From Jiangella ureilytica (GTDB lineage: Bacteria > Actinomycetota > Actinomycetes > Jiangellales > Jiangellaceae): a stretch of DNA of 41,084 nt. The stretch covers positions 1-41,084 of the forward strand of contig NZ_SMKL01000056.1 in assembly GCF_004348545.1 (NCBI RefSeq), read 5' to 3'. Shown piece after piece: positions 1-8,031 of the stretch. Made by a program: the position numbers and the translations under genes. Every line of letters begins with the position of its first letter. The first letter of the stretch is position 1. A model generated the notes under the pieces. The model was not told the origin of the DNA, ran no database searches, and was given only the letters and a program-made list of their open reading frames with translations.

Positions 1-83
1 CTCCCACCCTGGCGCACATGGTCCTCTCCCCCGCCCTCGGAGTCCAGAGAATCCCGGGATATCGCGGTGCGCAGTCGCGGTAC

Positions 84-1103
84 TCAGCCGCCGAACTCGG
101 CCCGCACGCCCAGCAGCCGGACCGGCCGGCGGTCGGTGAACTGGTCGAGCGCGACCAGCGCGGCGGCGGCGATGGCGTCGGCGTCGCTGGTGGGCTCGGG
201 CAGCTTGTGGCCGTGGGTGGAGGTGAAGAACGGCGCGTAGCGGACCTTGACGACGACGCGGACGGCCGGGCGCTCCTCGGCGACGACCTCGCGGGTGACG
301 TCGTGGGCCAGCGCGACCACCTGAGCCTGGACCTCGGCCCAGTCGTCGAGGTTCTGCTGGAACGTCTTCTCCTTGCCGCGCGAGCGCGCCATCCAGGCCT
401 CCCCGGTGACCCGTGCCGACGCGACGCCGCGGGCGATGCGCACCAGCCACGGCCCGATCGTGGGCCCGAACCGCGCGGCGACGGTGTCCGGATGCGTGGC
501 CGCGAGGTCGTGGACGGTGTGGATGTTCATCTCGGCCAGCTTCTTCGCCGTCTTGGACCCGATGCCCCACAGTGCGTCGGTGGGGCGGTCGCCGAGCACG
601 TCGAACCAGGTCGCGTAGGTCAGTGTGGCGACGCCGGCCGGCTTGCCGAACCCCGTGGCGAGCTTGGCCTGCAGCTTGTTCTCGCCGATGCCGACGGTGC
701 ACTCGAGCTCGGTGGCCTCGCGCACGCGCCGCTGGATGCGCCGGGCGGTGCCCTCGGGGTCGTCGTCGCCGGCGTCGACGAACGCCTCGTCCCAGCCGAG
801 CACCTCGACCGTCCCGAACTCGCGCAGCGTGGCCATGACGTCGACGGACACCGCCTCGTACGCCTCTTTGTCCGACGGCAGGAAGATCGCGTCGGGGCAG
901 CGTTTCAGTGCGGTGCGCATGGGCAGGCCGGAGTGGACGCCGAACGCGCGCGCCTCGTACGACGCGGTGGCGACCACGCCGCGCTTGGTGGGGTCGCCGT
1001 CGCCGCCGACGACCACCGGCTTGCCGCGCAACTCGGGACGGCGCAGCACCTCGACGGCAGCGATGAACTGGTCGAGGTCGACGTGCAGCACCCAGCGGGA
1101 CAC
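84..1103 (-). CDS. dinB: DNA polymerase IV, DinB2-like Y-family polymerase
   Basis: A 339-residue Y-family translesion polymerase. The palm carries the metal-binding HVDLDQF motif near residue 7 and WDEAFVD with the second acidic pair; YEARAFGV, GIGENKLQAKLA and GIGSKTAKKLAEM (helix-hairpin-helix) follow, and a little-finger domain ends the protein. The start chosen is the GTG at 1103, just before the conserved WVLHVDLDQF; the frame stays open upstream to an ATG at 1277, but that stretch is low-complexity (PPTR repeats) and overlaps the upstream gene. Residue 14, where E. coli DinB has its steric-gate Phe13, is isoleucine, resembling the mycobacterial DinB2 group, which is known to use ribonucleotides. 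The gene begins 31 bases after the winged-helix gene on the same strand, so both probably share a transcript. Confidence 0.93.
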   Translation of the reverse strand: MSRWVLHVDLDQFIAAVEVLRRPELRGKPVVVGGDGDPTKRGVVATASYEARAFGVHSGLPMRTALKRCPDAIFLPSDKEAYEAVSVDVMATLREFGTVEVLGWDEAFVDAGDDDPEGTARRIQRRVREATELECTVGIGENKLQAKLATGFGKPAGVATLTYATWFDVLGDRPTDALWGIGSKTAKKLAEMNIHTVHDLAATHPDTVAARFGPTIGPWLVRIARGVASARVTGEAWMARSRGKEKTFQQNLDDWAEVQAQVVALAHDVTREVVAEERPAVRVVVKVRYAPFFTSTHGHKLPEPTSDADAIAAAALVALDQFTDRRPVRLLGVRAEFGG

Positions 1104-1134
1104 ACGGCCATTCTGGCCGCTCGCACCGACAGCG

Positions 1135-1989
1135 TCAGGGCGCCTTGGTCTCCGGGGCGGGATCGTCGGTGGCGTCGCGCCACACCTCGCCCGGCGCACG
1201 CGTCTGTGCACCCCGGTCGGCGGCCTGGTCGGCGGCCTGGTCGGCGGCCTGGTCGGCGGCCTGGTCGGCACCCTCATCGACGACGGCGTCAGCCTGCGGC
1301 TCCGCTGGGCTCGCCTCCCTGGCCACCGCGCCGCCGTGGGCGTCGTACTCGACCTCGTCGGCAGGGCCGGCCCCGGTGCCGGCGCTGCCGGCGACGGGGA
1401 ACCGCTCGGCGCCCGCGGAGTCGTCGGGCCGGGCCGGGGCGCCGCCGAGGAAGTCGCGGATGCGCTGCCCGTACGCCGCCGCCTTGGAGGGGTCGACGGG
1501 AAACGTGACGTCCTCGACCAGCCGCGCGACGGTGTCGCGGACCTTCGTGGTGCCGGCGTTGGTGGCGGCGCCGCCGAGGATGGAGCTGACCTGGTCCTGC
1601 ACCGAGGTGAGGGTGTCGCCGACGAACTCGCGGATGCCGGAGTCGTGCACCGGGCAGCGCGGCAGCGCCGACCGCACCGGGCGGACCAGCCGCTGCCGCC
1701 GCCGCCAGGCGGGGTCGTGCAGGTAGGACTGGCCGTCGACGGCGTACCGGCAGATCAGCCCCCCGGTGGCCAGCGCCTCGAGGTCGTCGGCCATGGCCGA
1801 CGTCGGGTGCTCGTCGAACCGCAGCGCCCACAGCCGCCCGTTGACCACGGCGGCGTTGTCGACCGCGCGGCCGTCGTCGTCGAGCACCGTCGGCAGATAC
1901 GCCCAGGTGTACGCCGCGGCCAGCGGCAGCCGGGCCACCCGCTCGTCCTGGACGTCGCCCGGCTGGATGGTCCTGGGACTGTGCGCCAT
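1135..1989 (-). CDS. Winged-helix-like hypothetical protein with ADQA repeat tail
   Basis: A 284-residue protein without an assigned function. The first 120 residues (LPLAAAYTWAYLPTVLDDDG, then DDLEALATGGLICRYAVDGQ and a W-rich stretch) resemble the small helix-turn-helix domain of actinobacterial and phage replication-type proteins, which is a family impression only. The middle has DTLTSVQDQVSSIL and a KAAAYGQRIRDFLGG segment; the tail is acidic, low in complexity and contains four to five tandem ADQA units encoded by a 12-bp DNA repeat. The start is the ATG at 1989, preceded by GAGGGAG at good spacing; an upstream ATG at 2019 lacks this. It lies directly upstream of dinB, suggesting a link to DNA replication or repair, but this is inference. 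Confidence 0.75.
   Translation of the reverse strand: MAHSPRTIQPGDVQDERVARLPLAAAYTWAYLPTVLDDDGRAVDNAAVVNGRLWALRFDEHPTSAMADDLEALATGGLICRYAVDGQSYLHDPAWRRRQRLVRPVRSALPRCPVHDSGIREFVGDTLTSVQDQVSSILGGAATNAGTTKVRDTVARLVEDVTFPVDPSKAAAYGQRIRDFLGGAPARPDDSAGAERFPVAGSAGTGAGPADEVEYDAHGGAVAREASPAEPQADAVVDEGADQAADQAADQAADQAADRGAQTRAPGEVWRDATDDPAPETKAP
1216..1269. repeat. 12-bp tandem repeat, about 4.5 copies
   Basis: Perfect tandem copies of GTCGGCGGCCTG at 1216, 1228, 1240 and 1252 plus a half copy. The unit is a multiple of three and encodes the ADQA repeats in the tail of the winged-helix-like protein on the - strand, so copy-number change would not shift the frame. Confidence 0.95.
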
Positions 1990-2162
1990 GGTCGGCTCCC
2001 TCGTCGCTCTCTTCTGCATGCACCTCGTGAGACTCGCCGCCGCTGGGACCTCGCGCTCGGCGCCCGGCCCGTCGGCTACCTCGAATCTACGTCAGCCGGA
2101 CCCCGCGAACGGGTCTACGCTCGGCCCGTAGCGCACCCACGCCACCTGAGGGGGCGGTCATC

Positions 2163-2543
2163 GTGACCGGACACGTCGTGCACTTCGAGGTTCCCGCCGA
2201 CGACCTCGACCGGGCCCGCGAGTTCTATCGCGCCGCGTTCGGCTGGGAGCTGACGCCGATGCCCGAGGTCGACTACACGATCGTCATGACGACGCCGGCC
2301 GACGACACCGGCCGGCCGAAGGAGCCCGGTGCCATCAACGGCGGCATGTTCACCCGCGACGACGCACGGCCGAGCCCCGTCATCACCCTCGACGTGCCCG
2401 ACGTCGACGCCGCGCTGGCCACCGTCGAGCAACTCGGCGGCAGCACCGTCCTGCCGAAGACCGAGGTCATGGGCATGGGCTACGCGGCGTACTTCCGCGA
2501 CACCGAGGGCAATGTCATGGGCCTCTGGCAGTCCGCCGGCTGA
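2163..2543 (+). CDS. VOC (glyoxalase/bleomycin-resistance fold) family protein
   Basis: A 126-residue single-domain VOC protein, the usual length for the family. It starts VVHFEVPADDLDRAREFY, the typical first beta-alpha unit with a His/Phe-Glu pair, has a central loop, and a second unit PVITLDVPDVDAALATVEQ followed by YFRDTEGNVMGLW, the common C-terminal metal-ligand region (conserved Glu near FRDTEGN). Members bind a divalent metal and act as dimers on varied substrates (glyoxalase, dioxygenase, antibiotic sequestration); the substrate here cannot be told. The GTG start at 2163 follows GAGGGGG about 8 bases upstream. It is transcribed away from the dinB pair, and the 173 bases between should hold divergent promoters. 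Confidence 0.9.
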   Translation: MTGHVVHFEVPADDLDRAREFYRAAFGWELTPMPEVDYTIVMTTPADDTGRPKEPGAINGGMFTRDDARPSPVITLDVPDVDAALATVEQLGGSTVLPKTEVMGMGYAAYFRDTEGNVMGLWQSAG

Positions 2544-2601
2544 CGGACCGGCCTCCCACCGAGCCGGCGTCGTCGCCGCCCGCGGCAGCGGCACGTCACC
2601 C

Positions 2602-2649
2602 GCGCCGACGCCGGACCGCGCCGACGCCGGACCGTGCGGACGCCGGAGC
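2602..2649. repeat. 16-bp tandem repeat, three copies
   Basis: Two identical copies of GCGCCGACGCCGGACC (2602-2617, 2618-2633) and a third with three changes (2634-2649), in the spacer between the VOC gene and the LacI promoter. No coding role is evident. Confidence 0.85.
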
Positions 2650-2692
2650 GCAGGGGGCGCAGCGACCGCCGCACCAGACCGGACCACCGTCC

Positions 2693-2721
2693 TTGCGGCG
2701 CCATCTAAACCGGTATAGGCT
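2693..2721 (+). promoter_or_regulatory. Promoter of the LacI regulator gene
   Basis: TTGCGG at 2693-2698 and TAGGCT at 2716-2721 are separated by 17 bases, a good sigma70-type pair. The expected start of transcription, near 2728, falls at the downstream operator. The ribosome site GAGGAG at 2753-2758 precedes the ATG by 5 bases. Confidence 0.6.
2705..2718. promoter_or_regulatory. LacI-family operator O1
   Basis: CTAAACCGGTATAG, a 14-bp palindrome with one mismatch and the central CG typical of LacI-family sites. It lies in the promoter spacer and covers part of the -10 hexamer, so bound repressor would block RNA polymerase. Confidence 0.75.
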
Positions 2722-2727
2722 TGGTGG

Positions 2728-2741
2728 CTAAACCGGTTTAG
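2728..2741. promoter_or_regulatory. LacI-family operator O2
   Basis: CTAAACCGGTTTAG, a perfect 14-bp palindrome centred on CG, 23 bp from O1 centre to centre. It sits at the predicted transcription start, consistent with autorepression by the LacI protein encoded just downstream. Confidence 0.85.
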
Positions 2742-2763
2742 AGCTCAGTGTCGAGGAGACCGT

Positions 2764-3807
2764 ATGCCCACCGCCAGGCCCACCATCGCCGACGTCGCCC
2801 AGCGCGCCGGCGTCAGCAAGGGCCTGGTGTCGTTCGCGCTGAACGACCGGCCGGGAGTCTCGCCGCAGACCCGCGAGCGCATCCTCGAGGCCGCCCGCGA
2901 GCTGGGCTGGCAGCCGAACCTGCGCGCCCGCGCGCTCTCCGTCGACCGCGCGTTCGCGCTGGGCCTGGTCATCATGCGCGACCCCGAGATCATCACCGGC
3001 GACCCGTTCTACCCGTCGTTCATCGCCGGCGTGGAGCGCGAGCTCGCCTCGGCCGGGCAGGCCCTCGTGCTGAGCGTGGTCCCGGACGAGGCCGCCGAGC
3101 TGGCCGCCTACCGCAAGCTGGTCACCGACCGGCGGGTCGACGGCGTGTTCGTCACCGACCTGCGCCACGACGACGCCCGCATCGCGCTGGCCGCGGAGCT
3201 GGGCGTCCCCGCCGTCACGCTGGGCCACCCCGAGGCGCCGTCGCCGTTCCCGGCCGTCTCGATGGACGACCGCGCGGGCATCGCGGCCGCCGTCGACCAC
3301 CTGGCCGGGCTCGGCCACCGCCGCATCGCGCACGTCGCCGGGCCCGACCGCATGCTGCACGGCAGCCGTCGCCGGCGGGCGTTCGAGGAGGCCATGGCCG
3401 CGGCCGGGCTGCCCGCGGGAATGGTCGTCGAGACCGAGTTCCGGGCCGTCGACGGCGCCCGCGCCACCCGCGACCTGCTCGCGCGCCCCGACCGCCCGAC
3501 CGCGATCGTCTACGCGAACGACCCCATGGCCATCGCCGGGCTCGGCATCGCCCAGCGGGCCGGGCTGCGCGTCCCCCATGACCTGTCGATCACCGGCTTC
3601 GACGGCAGCGACGTCGGCGAGCACCTCTTCCCCTCCCTCAGCACCGTGGCCACCGACGCGGTCAGCTGGGGTGCCGTGGCCGCCCGGGTCCTGCTGCGGT
3701 CGATCGCCGGCGAGGAGCCCGGCGACACCGACCTGCCGCCCGCCCGCTTCGTGCCGCGTGAATCGACCGCACCTGTCACAGAACCCACCGACCGGACGGT
3801 CCCCTGA
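2764..3807 (+). CDS. LacI-family transcriptional regulator
   Basis: A 347-residue regulator of normal family length. The N-terminal helix-turn-helix (TIADVAQRAGVSKGLVSFAL, residues 6-25) is followed by the hinge helix region ELGWQPNLRARALS, then a periplasmic-binding-like sensor domain (VSMDDRAGIAAAVDHLAGLG, HGSRRRRAFEEAM, TAIVYANDPMAIAGLGIAQR, ITGFDGSDVGEHLFPSLSTV). In the recognition helix the common TVSRVLN is GLVSFALN, which may go with an unusual operator. Two palindromes in its own promoter point to autoregulation, and the binding protein, permeases and GH130 gene follow on the same strand, so it very likely represses the whole sugar locus until the imported sugar or a derivative binds the sensor domain. 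The effector is not known. Confidence 0.95.
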   Translation: MPTARPTIADVAQRAGVSKGLVSFALNDRPGVSPQTRERILEAARELGWQPNLRARALSVDRAFALGLVIMRDPEIITGDPFYPSFIAGVERELASAGQALVLSVVPDEAAELAAYRKLVTDRRVDGVFVTDLRHDDARIALAAELGVPAVTLGHPEAPSPFPAVSMDDRAGIAAAVDHLAGLGHRRIAHVAGPDRMLHGSRRRRAFEEAMAAAGLPAGMVVETEFRAVDGARATRDLLARPDRPTAIVYANDPMAIAGLGIAQRAGLRVPHDLSITGFDGSDVGEHLFPSLSTVATDAVSWGAVAARVLLRSIAGEEPGDTDLPPARFVPRESTAPVTEPTDRTVP

Positions 3808-3817
3808 CTGTCCGGTC
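3790..3817 (+). terminator. Intercistronic hairpin at the LacI gene stop
   Basis: Arms GACCGGACGGTC (3790-3801) and GACTGTCCGGTC (3806-3817) pair over 12 bases with one G-U pair and a 4-base loop; the lacI stop codon lies in it. There is no T-run, so it is more likely an attenuator or mRNA-stabilising element setting regulator versus transporter levels than a full terminator. Confidence 0.5.
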
Positions 3818-3836
3818 CCCAGAGAAGGAGACGACC

Positions 3837-5138
3837 GTGCAACGACGCACCCGAGTCACCGCCGCCGTACTGACGGCGGCCGGGCTGCTCACCGCCGCCG
3901 CGTGTGGCGGCGACGACGAGACCTCCGGCGGAGGCGGCGGCGAGGACGGCGGCCGCGGCGACATCACCATCTGGTACTCCAATAACGAGGCCGAGGTGGC
4001 CTGGGGCGAGCAGATGGTCGAGGCGTGGAACGCCGAGCACCCCGACGAGCAGATCGAGGCGCAGGAGATCCCGGCCGGCGCCAGCAGCGAAGAGGTCATC
4101 GGCGCCGCCATCACCGCGGGCAACGCCCCCTGCCTCATCTTCAACACCGCCCCCGTGGCCGTGCCGGACTTCGAGCGCCAGGGCGGCCTGGTGTCGCTGT
4201 CGAGCTTCGACGACGGCGACAGCTACATCGAGGAGCGCAGCGGCGACATCGCCGAGCAGTACCAGTCCGCCGACGGCGAGTACTTCCAGCTGCCGTGGAA
4301 GTCGAACCCGGTGATGATCTTCTACAACAAGGACATGTTCGCCGCGGCCGGCCTCGACCCCGAGAACCCGCCGCTGGCCACGCATGACGAGTTCCTCGAG
4401 ACCGCGCGCACGCTGGTGTCGTCCGGCGCCGCCCCGATGGCCATCTGGCCCTCGCCGACCAGCGAGTTCTTCCAGAACTGGTTCGATTTCTACCCGCTCT
4501 ACGCGGCCGAGACGGGCGGCACGCCGCTGGTCGAGGACGGCTCGGCGACGTTCGCCGACGACGCCGGTCTCGAGGTCGCGGAGTTCTGGAAGACGCTCTA
4601 CGACGAGGGTCTGGCCGGCCGCGAGGCCTACCAGGCCGACGCGTTCGCCGACGCCCAGGCCGCCATGGCCATCGTCGGCCCGTGGGCCATCAGCGTCTAC
4701 GGCGAGAACGTGAACTGGGGCGCCGTGCCGATCCCGACCTCGGAGGGCAAGCCGGCCGAGGAGATCTACACGTTCAGCGACGCCAAGAACATCGGGCTCT
4801 ACACGGCGTGCGAGAACCAGGCGACGGCGTGGGACGTGCTCAAGTTCGCCACCAGCGAGGAGCAGGACGGTCTGCTGCTGGAGACGACCGGCCAGATGCC
4901 GATGCGCCAGGACCTGCCCGGCACCTACCCGGACTACTTCGCCGCCAACCCGGCGTACGAGGCGTTCGGCGACCAGGCCGCTCGCACCGTCGAGGTCCCG
5001 AACATCCCGAACTCGGTCGCGGTGTGGCAGACGCTGCGCGACGCGTGGTCGCAGTCGGTGATCTTCGGCGAGGGCGACCTCCAAGAGGCCTTGCAGGGCG
5101 CCGCCGACGAGATCGACGGCCTGGCCGGCCAGTCCTGA
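3837..5138 (+). CDS. Sugar ABC transporter substrate-binding lipoprotein
   Basis: A 433-residue extracellular binding protein (family 1). The N-terminus is a lipoprotein signal: positive start RRTR, a hydrophobic alanine/leucine core and a lipobox ending at Cys23, then a glycine/acid-rich linker. The mature part has the family's usual early motif ITIWYSNNEAEVAWGEQMVE and later the PWKSNPVMIFYNKDMFAAAG region typical of sugar-binding members. It would be anchored to the outer face of the membrane and deliver an oligosaccharide to the two permeases downstream. The GTG start at 3837 has GAAGGAGA about 6 bases before it. The ligand cannot be read from sequence; the GH130 enzyme in the locus suggests a beta-mannoside or related glycan. 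Confidence 0.94.
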   Translation: MQRRTRVTAAVLTAAGLLTAAACGGDDETSGGGGGEDGGRGDITIWYSNNEAEVAWGEQMVEAWNAEHPDEQIEAQEIPAGASSEEVIGAAITAGNAPCLIFNTAPVAVPDFERQGGLVSLSSFDDGDSYIEERSGDIAEQYQSADGEYFQLPWKSNPVMIFYNKDMFAAAGLDPENPPLATHDEFLETARTLVSSGAAPMAIWPSPTSEFFQNWFDFYPLYAAETGGTPLVEDGSATFADDAGLEVAEFWKTLYDEGLAGREAYQADAFADAQAAMAIVGPWAISVYGENVNWGAVPIPTSEGKPAEEIYTFSDAKNIGLYTACENQATAWDVLKFATSEEQDGLLLETTGQMPMRQDLPGTYPDYFAANPAYEAFGDQAARTVEVPNIPNSVAVWQTLRDAWSQSVIFGEGDLQEALQGAADEIDGLAGQS

Positions 5139-5151
5139 CGGGCGGACCGAC

Positions 5152-6105
5152 ATGACGGTCCTCGACTTTGACGCGCGGGCGGCGGACGGCGCACCGCCGC
5201 CGCCCGGGCGGCGCCGGGCGCGCCGCGGCGGCCTCCTCGGCAAGAACCCGGCCGGGTTGCTGTTCAGCGCCCCGTACCTCGTGTTCGTGGCGGTGGTGTT
5301 CGCGTTCCCGCTGGGCTTCGCGGTGTGGATCTCGTTCCACGACTACTTCTTCGCCGCGCCCGGCGCCGACGTCGCCCGCCCGTTCGTCGGGCTCGACAAC
5401 TACACGTCCGTGCTGAGCGACCCGGCCGTCCGGCGCTCGTTCGTCAACATCGGCATCTTCCTGATCATCAACGTGCCGTTGACGGTCGGGCTCTCGCTGG
5501 TGCTGGCGACGCTGCTCAACCAGGTGGTCCGGGGCCGCACCTTCCTGCGGGTCGCGTTCTACGTCCCGTACGTGACGGCGTCGGTGGCGATCGTGGGCGT
5601 CTGGCTGTTCCTGTTCAACGGCAACGGGCTGGTCAACGAGATCCTCGGTCCGCTGGCGCCGGACCCGCCGTGGCTGATCAACTCGGCCTGGGCGATGCCG
5701 TCGATCGCGTTCTTCGTCACCTGGAAGCAGCTGGGGTTCTACATCCTGCTGTACCTCGCTGCGCTGCAGAACGTGCCGCGCGAGCTGTACGAGGCGGCCG
5801 CGACCGACGGCGCCGGCCGGCTGCGGACGTTCTGGTCGGTCACCGTTCCCGCGGTACGCCCGGCGACCGTGCTGGTGGTGCTGCTGTCCACCATCATCGG
5901 CGCCAATCTGTTCACGGAGCCGTACCTGCTGACCGGCGGCGGCGGGCCCAACGGCGCCTCGGCCTCGCCGGTGCTGATCATGTACCAGCGCGGCATCGAA
6001 CAGGGCACGCCTGGTGTGGCCGCAGCCCTCGGCGTCGTCCTGGTGGTGCTGGTCCTGCTGGTCGCCTGGCTGCAGCGCCGCTTCGTCGGAGGTGATGAGT
6101 CGTGA
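5152..6105 (+). CDS. Sugar ABC transporter permease, MalF/UgpA type
   Basis: A 317-residue inner-membrane permease with about six hydrophobic segments: AGLLFSAPYLVFVAVVFAFP at the N-terminus, a long periplasmic loop, then further helices. The cytoplasmic EAA loop is clear (EAAATDGAGRLRTFWSVTVP), which docks on the ATPase. It starts 13 bases after the binding-protein stop and its last bases overlap the next permease, so both partners are probably translated together. No ATP-binding subunit is encoded nearby, as in many actinobacterial sugar systems served by a shared MsiK-like ATPase. Confidence 0.94.
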   Translation: MTVLDFDARAADGAPPPPGRRRARRGGLLGKNPAGLLFSAPYLVFVAVVFAFPLGFAVWISFHDYFFAAPGADVARPFVGLDNYTSVLSDPAVRRSFVNIGIFLIINVPLTVGLSLVLATLLNQVVRGRTFLRVAFYVPYVTASVAIVGVWLFLFNGNGLVNEILGPLAPDPPWLINSAWAMPSIAFFVTWKQLGFYILLYLAALQNVPRELYEAAATDGAGRLRTFWSVTVPAVRPATVLVVLLSTIIGANLFTEPYLLTGGGGPNGASASPVLIMYQRGIEQGTPGVAAALGVVLVVLVLLVAWLQRRFVGGDES

Positions 6106-6935
6106 GGCGCGGGGCTTCGTTCTGGCGCTACGTCGTGCTCGGCATCGGGGGGCTCGCGTTCCTGTTCCCCTTCTACTACATGATCGTCGGCTCGCTGCAG
6201 GAGTCGCCCGACCCGACCCCGGCGGGCGCCTTCCCGGACCCGTCCAACCTCACCCTGGACAACTACGTCGCCATCGACGAGCGCATCGACCTGCTGCAAG
6301 GGCTGCTGAACTCGGGCATCTTCACCGGTGGCGTGCTGCTCGGGACCGTGGTGTTCGGCGTCCTGGCCGGTTATGCGCTGGCCGTGCTGCACTGGCGCGG
6401 CCGCGGCGTCACGTTCGCGCTGGCGCTGCTGGTGCAGGTGGTGCCGTTCCAGCTGCTGATGATCCCGCTGTACGTCCTGATCGCCCGCGACTACGGTCTG
6501 GCCGACAGCTACCTGGGCATGATCCTGCCGTTCGCGATCAACTCGACGGCGGTCATCGTGTTCCGGCAGTACTTCCTGCAGTTGCCGCGCGAGCTGTTCG
6601 ACTCGGCGGCCGTCGACGGCGCCGGCGAGCTGCGCACGCTGTGGAGCGTCGCGCTGCCGCTGGTCCGCCCGGTGGTGCTGACCGTCGTGCTGCTCACGTT
6701 CATCGGGCCGTGGAACGAGTTCCTGTGGCCGTTCCTCATCACGAAGGAACAGTCGATGCAGCCGCTGGCGGTCTCGCTGGCCAACTACATCAGCAACGTG
6801 GCGGCGTCGGCGGCCAACCCGTTCGGCGCGGTGCTGGCCGGCGCCGTCGTGCTGGCGGTTCCCGCCGTCGTCCTGTTCATCGTCTTCCAGCGCTACTTCA
6901 GAACCACGAACATCGGCTCCGGCGTGAAAGGCTGA
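6102..6935 (+). CDS. Sugar ABC transporter permease, MalG/UgpE type
   Basis: A 277-residue permease, the second half of the transport channel. It has an N-terminal membrane helix (YVVLGIGGLAFLFPFYYMIV), a core of five more, and the EAA loop DSAAVDGAGELRTLWSVALP. GTG at 6102 overlaps the preceding stop codon by four bases (GTGA), a usual sign of coupled translation of MalF/MalG-type pairs. The GH130 gene begins two bases after its stop, so transport and breakdown of the sugar are made from one message. Confidence 0.94.
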   Translation: MRRGASFWRYVVLGIGGLAFLFPFYYMIVGSLQESPDPTPAGAFPDPSNLTLDNYVAIDERIDLLQGLLNSGIFTGGVLLGTVVFGVLAGYALAVLHWRGRGVTFALALLVQVVPFQLLMIPLYVLIARDYGLADSYLGMILPFAINSTAVIVFRQYFLQLPRELFDSAAVDGAGELRTLWSVALPLVRPVVLTVVLLTFIGPWNEFLWPFLITKEQSMQPLAVSLANYISNVAASAANPFGAVLAGAVVLAVPAVVLFIVFQRYFRTTNIGSGVKG

Positions 6936-6937
6936 GC

Positions 6938-8011
6938 ATGACCGTCTCGACCCTGATCCCGTACACGCTGACCCGCCTGGGAGTCGTCATGACCCCGCGC
7001 GACGGCGACCCGAACGAGGCCGAGGGGGTGCTCAACCCGGCCTCCGGCCGCGACCCCGACGGCGTCCTCTACCTGCTCCCCCGGCTGGTCGCGGCGGGCA
7101 ACGTCTCGCGCGTCGGCCTGGCCCGGGTGGTCATCGACGACGACGGCGTGCCCGTGGGCGTCGAGCGCGAGGGCGTCGTCCTCGAGCCGGACCGGGCGTG
7201 GGAGCGCGGCGCCTCGCACGGCGGCGTCGAGGACCCCAGGGTCACGTGGGTCGCCGCGCTCGGGCTGCACGTCATGACCTACGTCGCGTACGGGCCGCTG
7301 GGTCCGCGCACGGCGCTCGCGGTGTCGTCGGACCTGCGATCGTGGCGGCGGCTCGGCCCGGTGTTCTTCGAGTACGACGACGACCTCGACGTCGACCTCA
7401 ACCTGTTCCACAACAAGGACACCGTGTTCTTCCCGACGCCGGTCATGTCGCCGGCCAGGGTCGAGAGCCTGGCCGTCCTGCACCGGCCGATGTGGGACCT
7501 CGGCGAGATCCGGCCCGGCCAGGGCGTCGTGCTGCCGCGCGGCGTCACCGACGATCGGCACAGCATCTGGATCTCCTACGTGCCGCTGACGGACGTGCTG
7601 GAGGACGTGCGCACCCTGGTGCGCTGGCGCGAGCACCGGTTCCTCGCCGGCCCGGAGTACGCGTTCGAGGAGCTGAAGATCGGCGGCGGCCCGGCGCCGC
7701 TGCGGGTCCCCGAGGGATGGCTGCTGCTGCACCACGGCGTCACCGGTGTGCTCGCGTCCGGCATCGCCCAGCAGCAGCGGGTCAACTACGCCGCCGGCGC
7801 CCTGCTGCTCGACGCCGACGACCCGTCGACGGTGCTCGCCCGCACGCCGGAGCCGCTGCTGGCGCCGGAGACCGACGACGAGCGCAGCGGCATCGTGCCC
7901 AACGTCGTCTTCCCGACCGCCATCGAGGAGATCAACGGCGCGCACTACGTCTTCTACGGCATGGCCGACAGCAAGATCGGCGTCGCCCGGCTGGACCGCA
8001 CGAACACCTGA
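6938..8011 (+). CDS. Glycoside hydrolase family 130 protein (beta-mannoside phosphorylase/hydrolase-like)
   Basis: A 357-residue five-bladed beta-propeller enzyme of GH130 without signal peptide, so cytoplasmic. Family marks in order: EGVLNPASGRDPDG (residues 29-42), VEDPRVTW with the general acid Asp99, the DLNLFHNKDTVFFP blade, KIGGGPAPLRVPEGWLLLHH, and VVFPTAIEEINGAHYVFYG near the end. Known members phosphorolyse or hydrolyse beta-mannosides, moving mannose to phosphate; which activity applies is not clear, since phosphorylases need a phosphate-binding pocket I cannot verify. The start is the ATG at 6938, two bases after the permease stop; the frame is open much further upstream but that part is antisense/out of frame to the permeases. 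This is the key clue to the locus's substrate. Confidence 0.88.
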   Translation: MTVSTLIPYTLTRLGVVMTPRDGDPNEAEGVLNPASGRDPDGVLYLLPRLVAAGNVSRVGLARVVIDDDGVPVGVEREGVVLEPDRAWERGASHGGVEDPRVTWVAALGLHVMTYVAYGPLGPRTALAVSSDLRSWRRLGPVFFEYDDDLDVDLNLFHNKDTVFFPTPVMSPARVESLAVLHRPMWDLGEIRPGQGVVLPRGVTDDRHSIWISYVPLTDVLEDVRTLVRWREHRFLAGPEYAFEELKIGGGPAPLRVPEGWLLLHHGVTGVLASGIAQQQRVNYAAGALLLDADDPSTVLARTPEPLLAPETDDERSGIVPNVVFPTAIEEINGAHYVFYGMADSKIGVARLDRTNT

Positions 8012-8031
8012 CCTGGAAGGGAGCCGTCTCG

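Noticed and set aside
1216-1269. CRISPR-like repeats
   Set aside because: Units are contiguous 12-mers without spacers and code for a protein tail.
1104-1277. N-terminal extension of DinB from ATG 1277
   Set aside because: Repetitive PPTR sequence opposite to the 12-bp repeat and overlapping the upstream gene; family N-terminus starts at the GTG at 1103.
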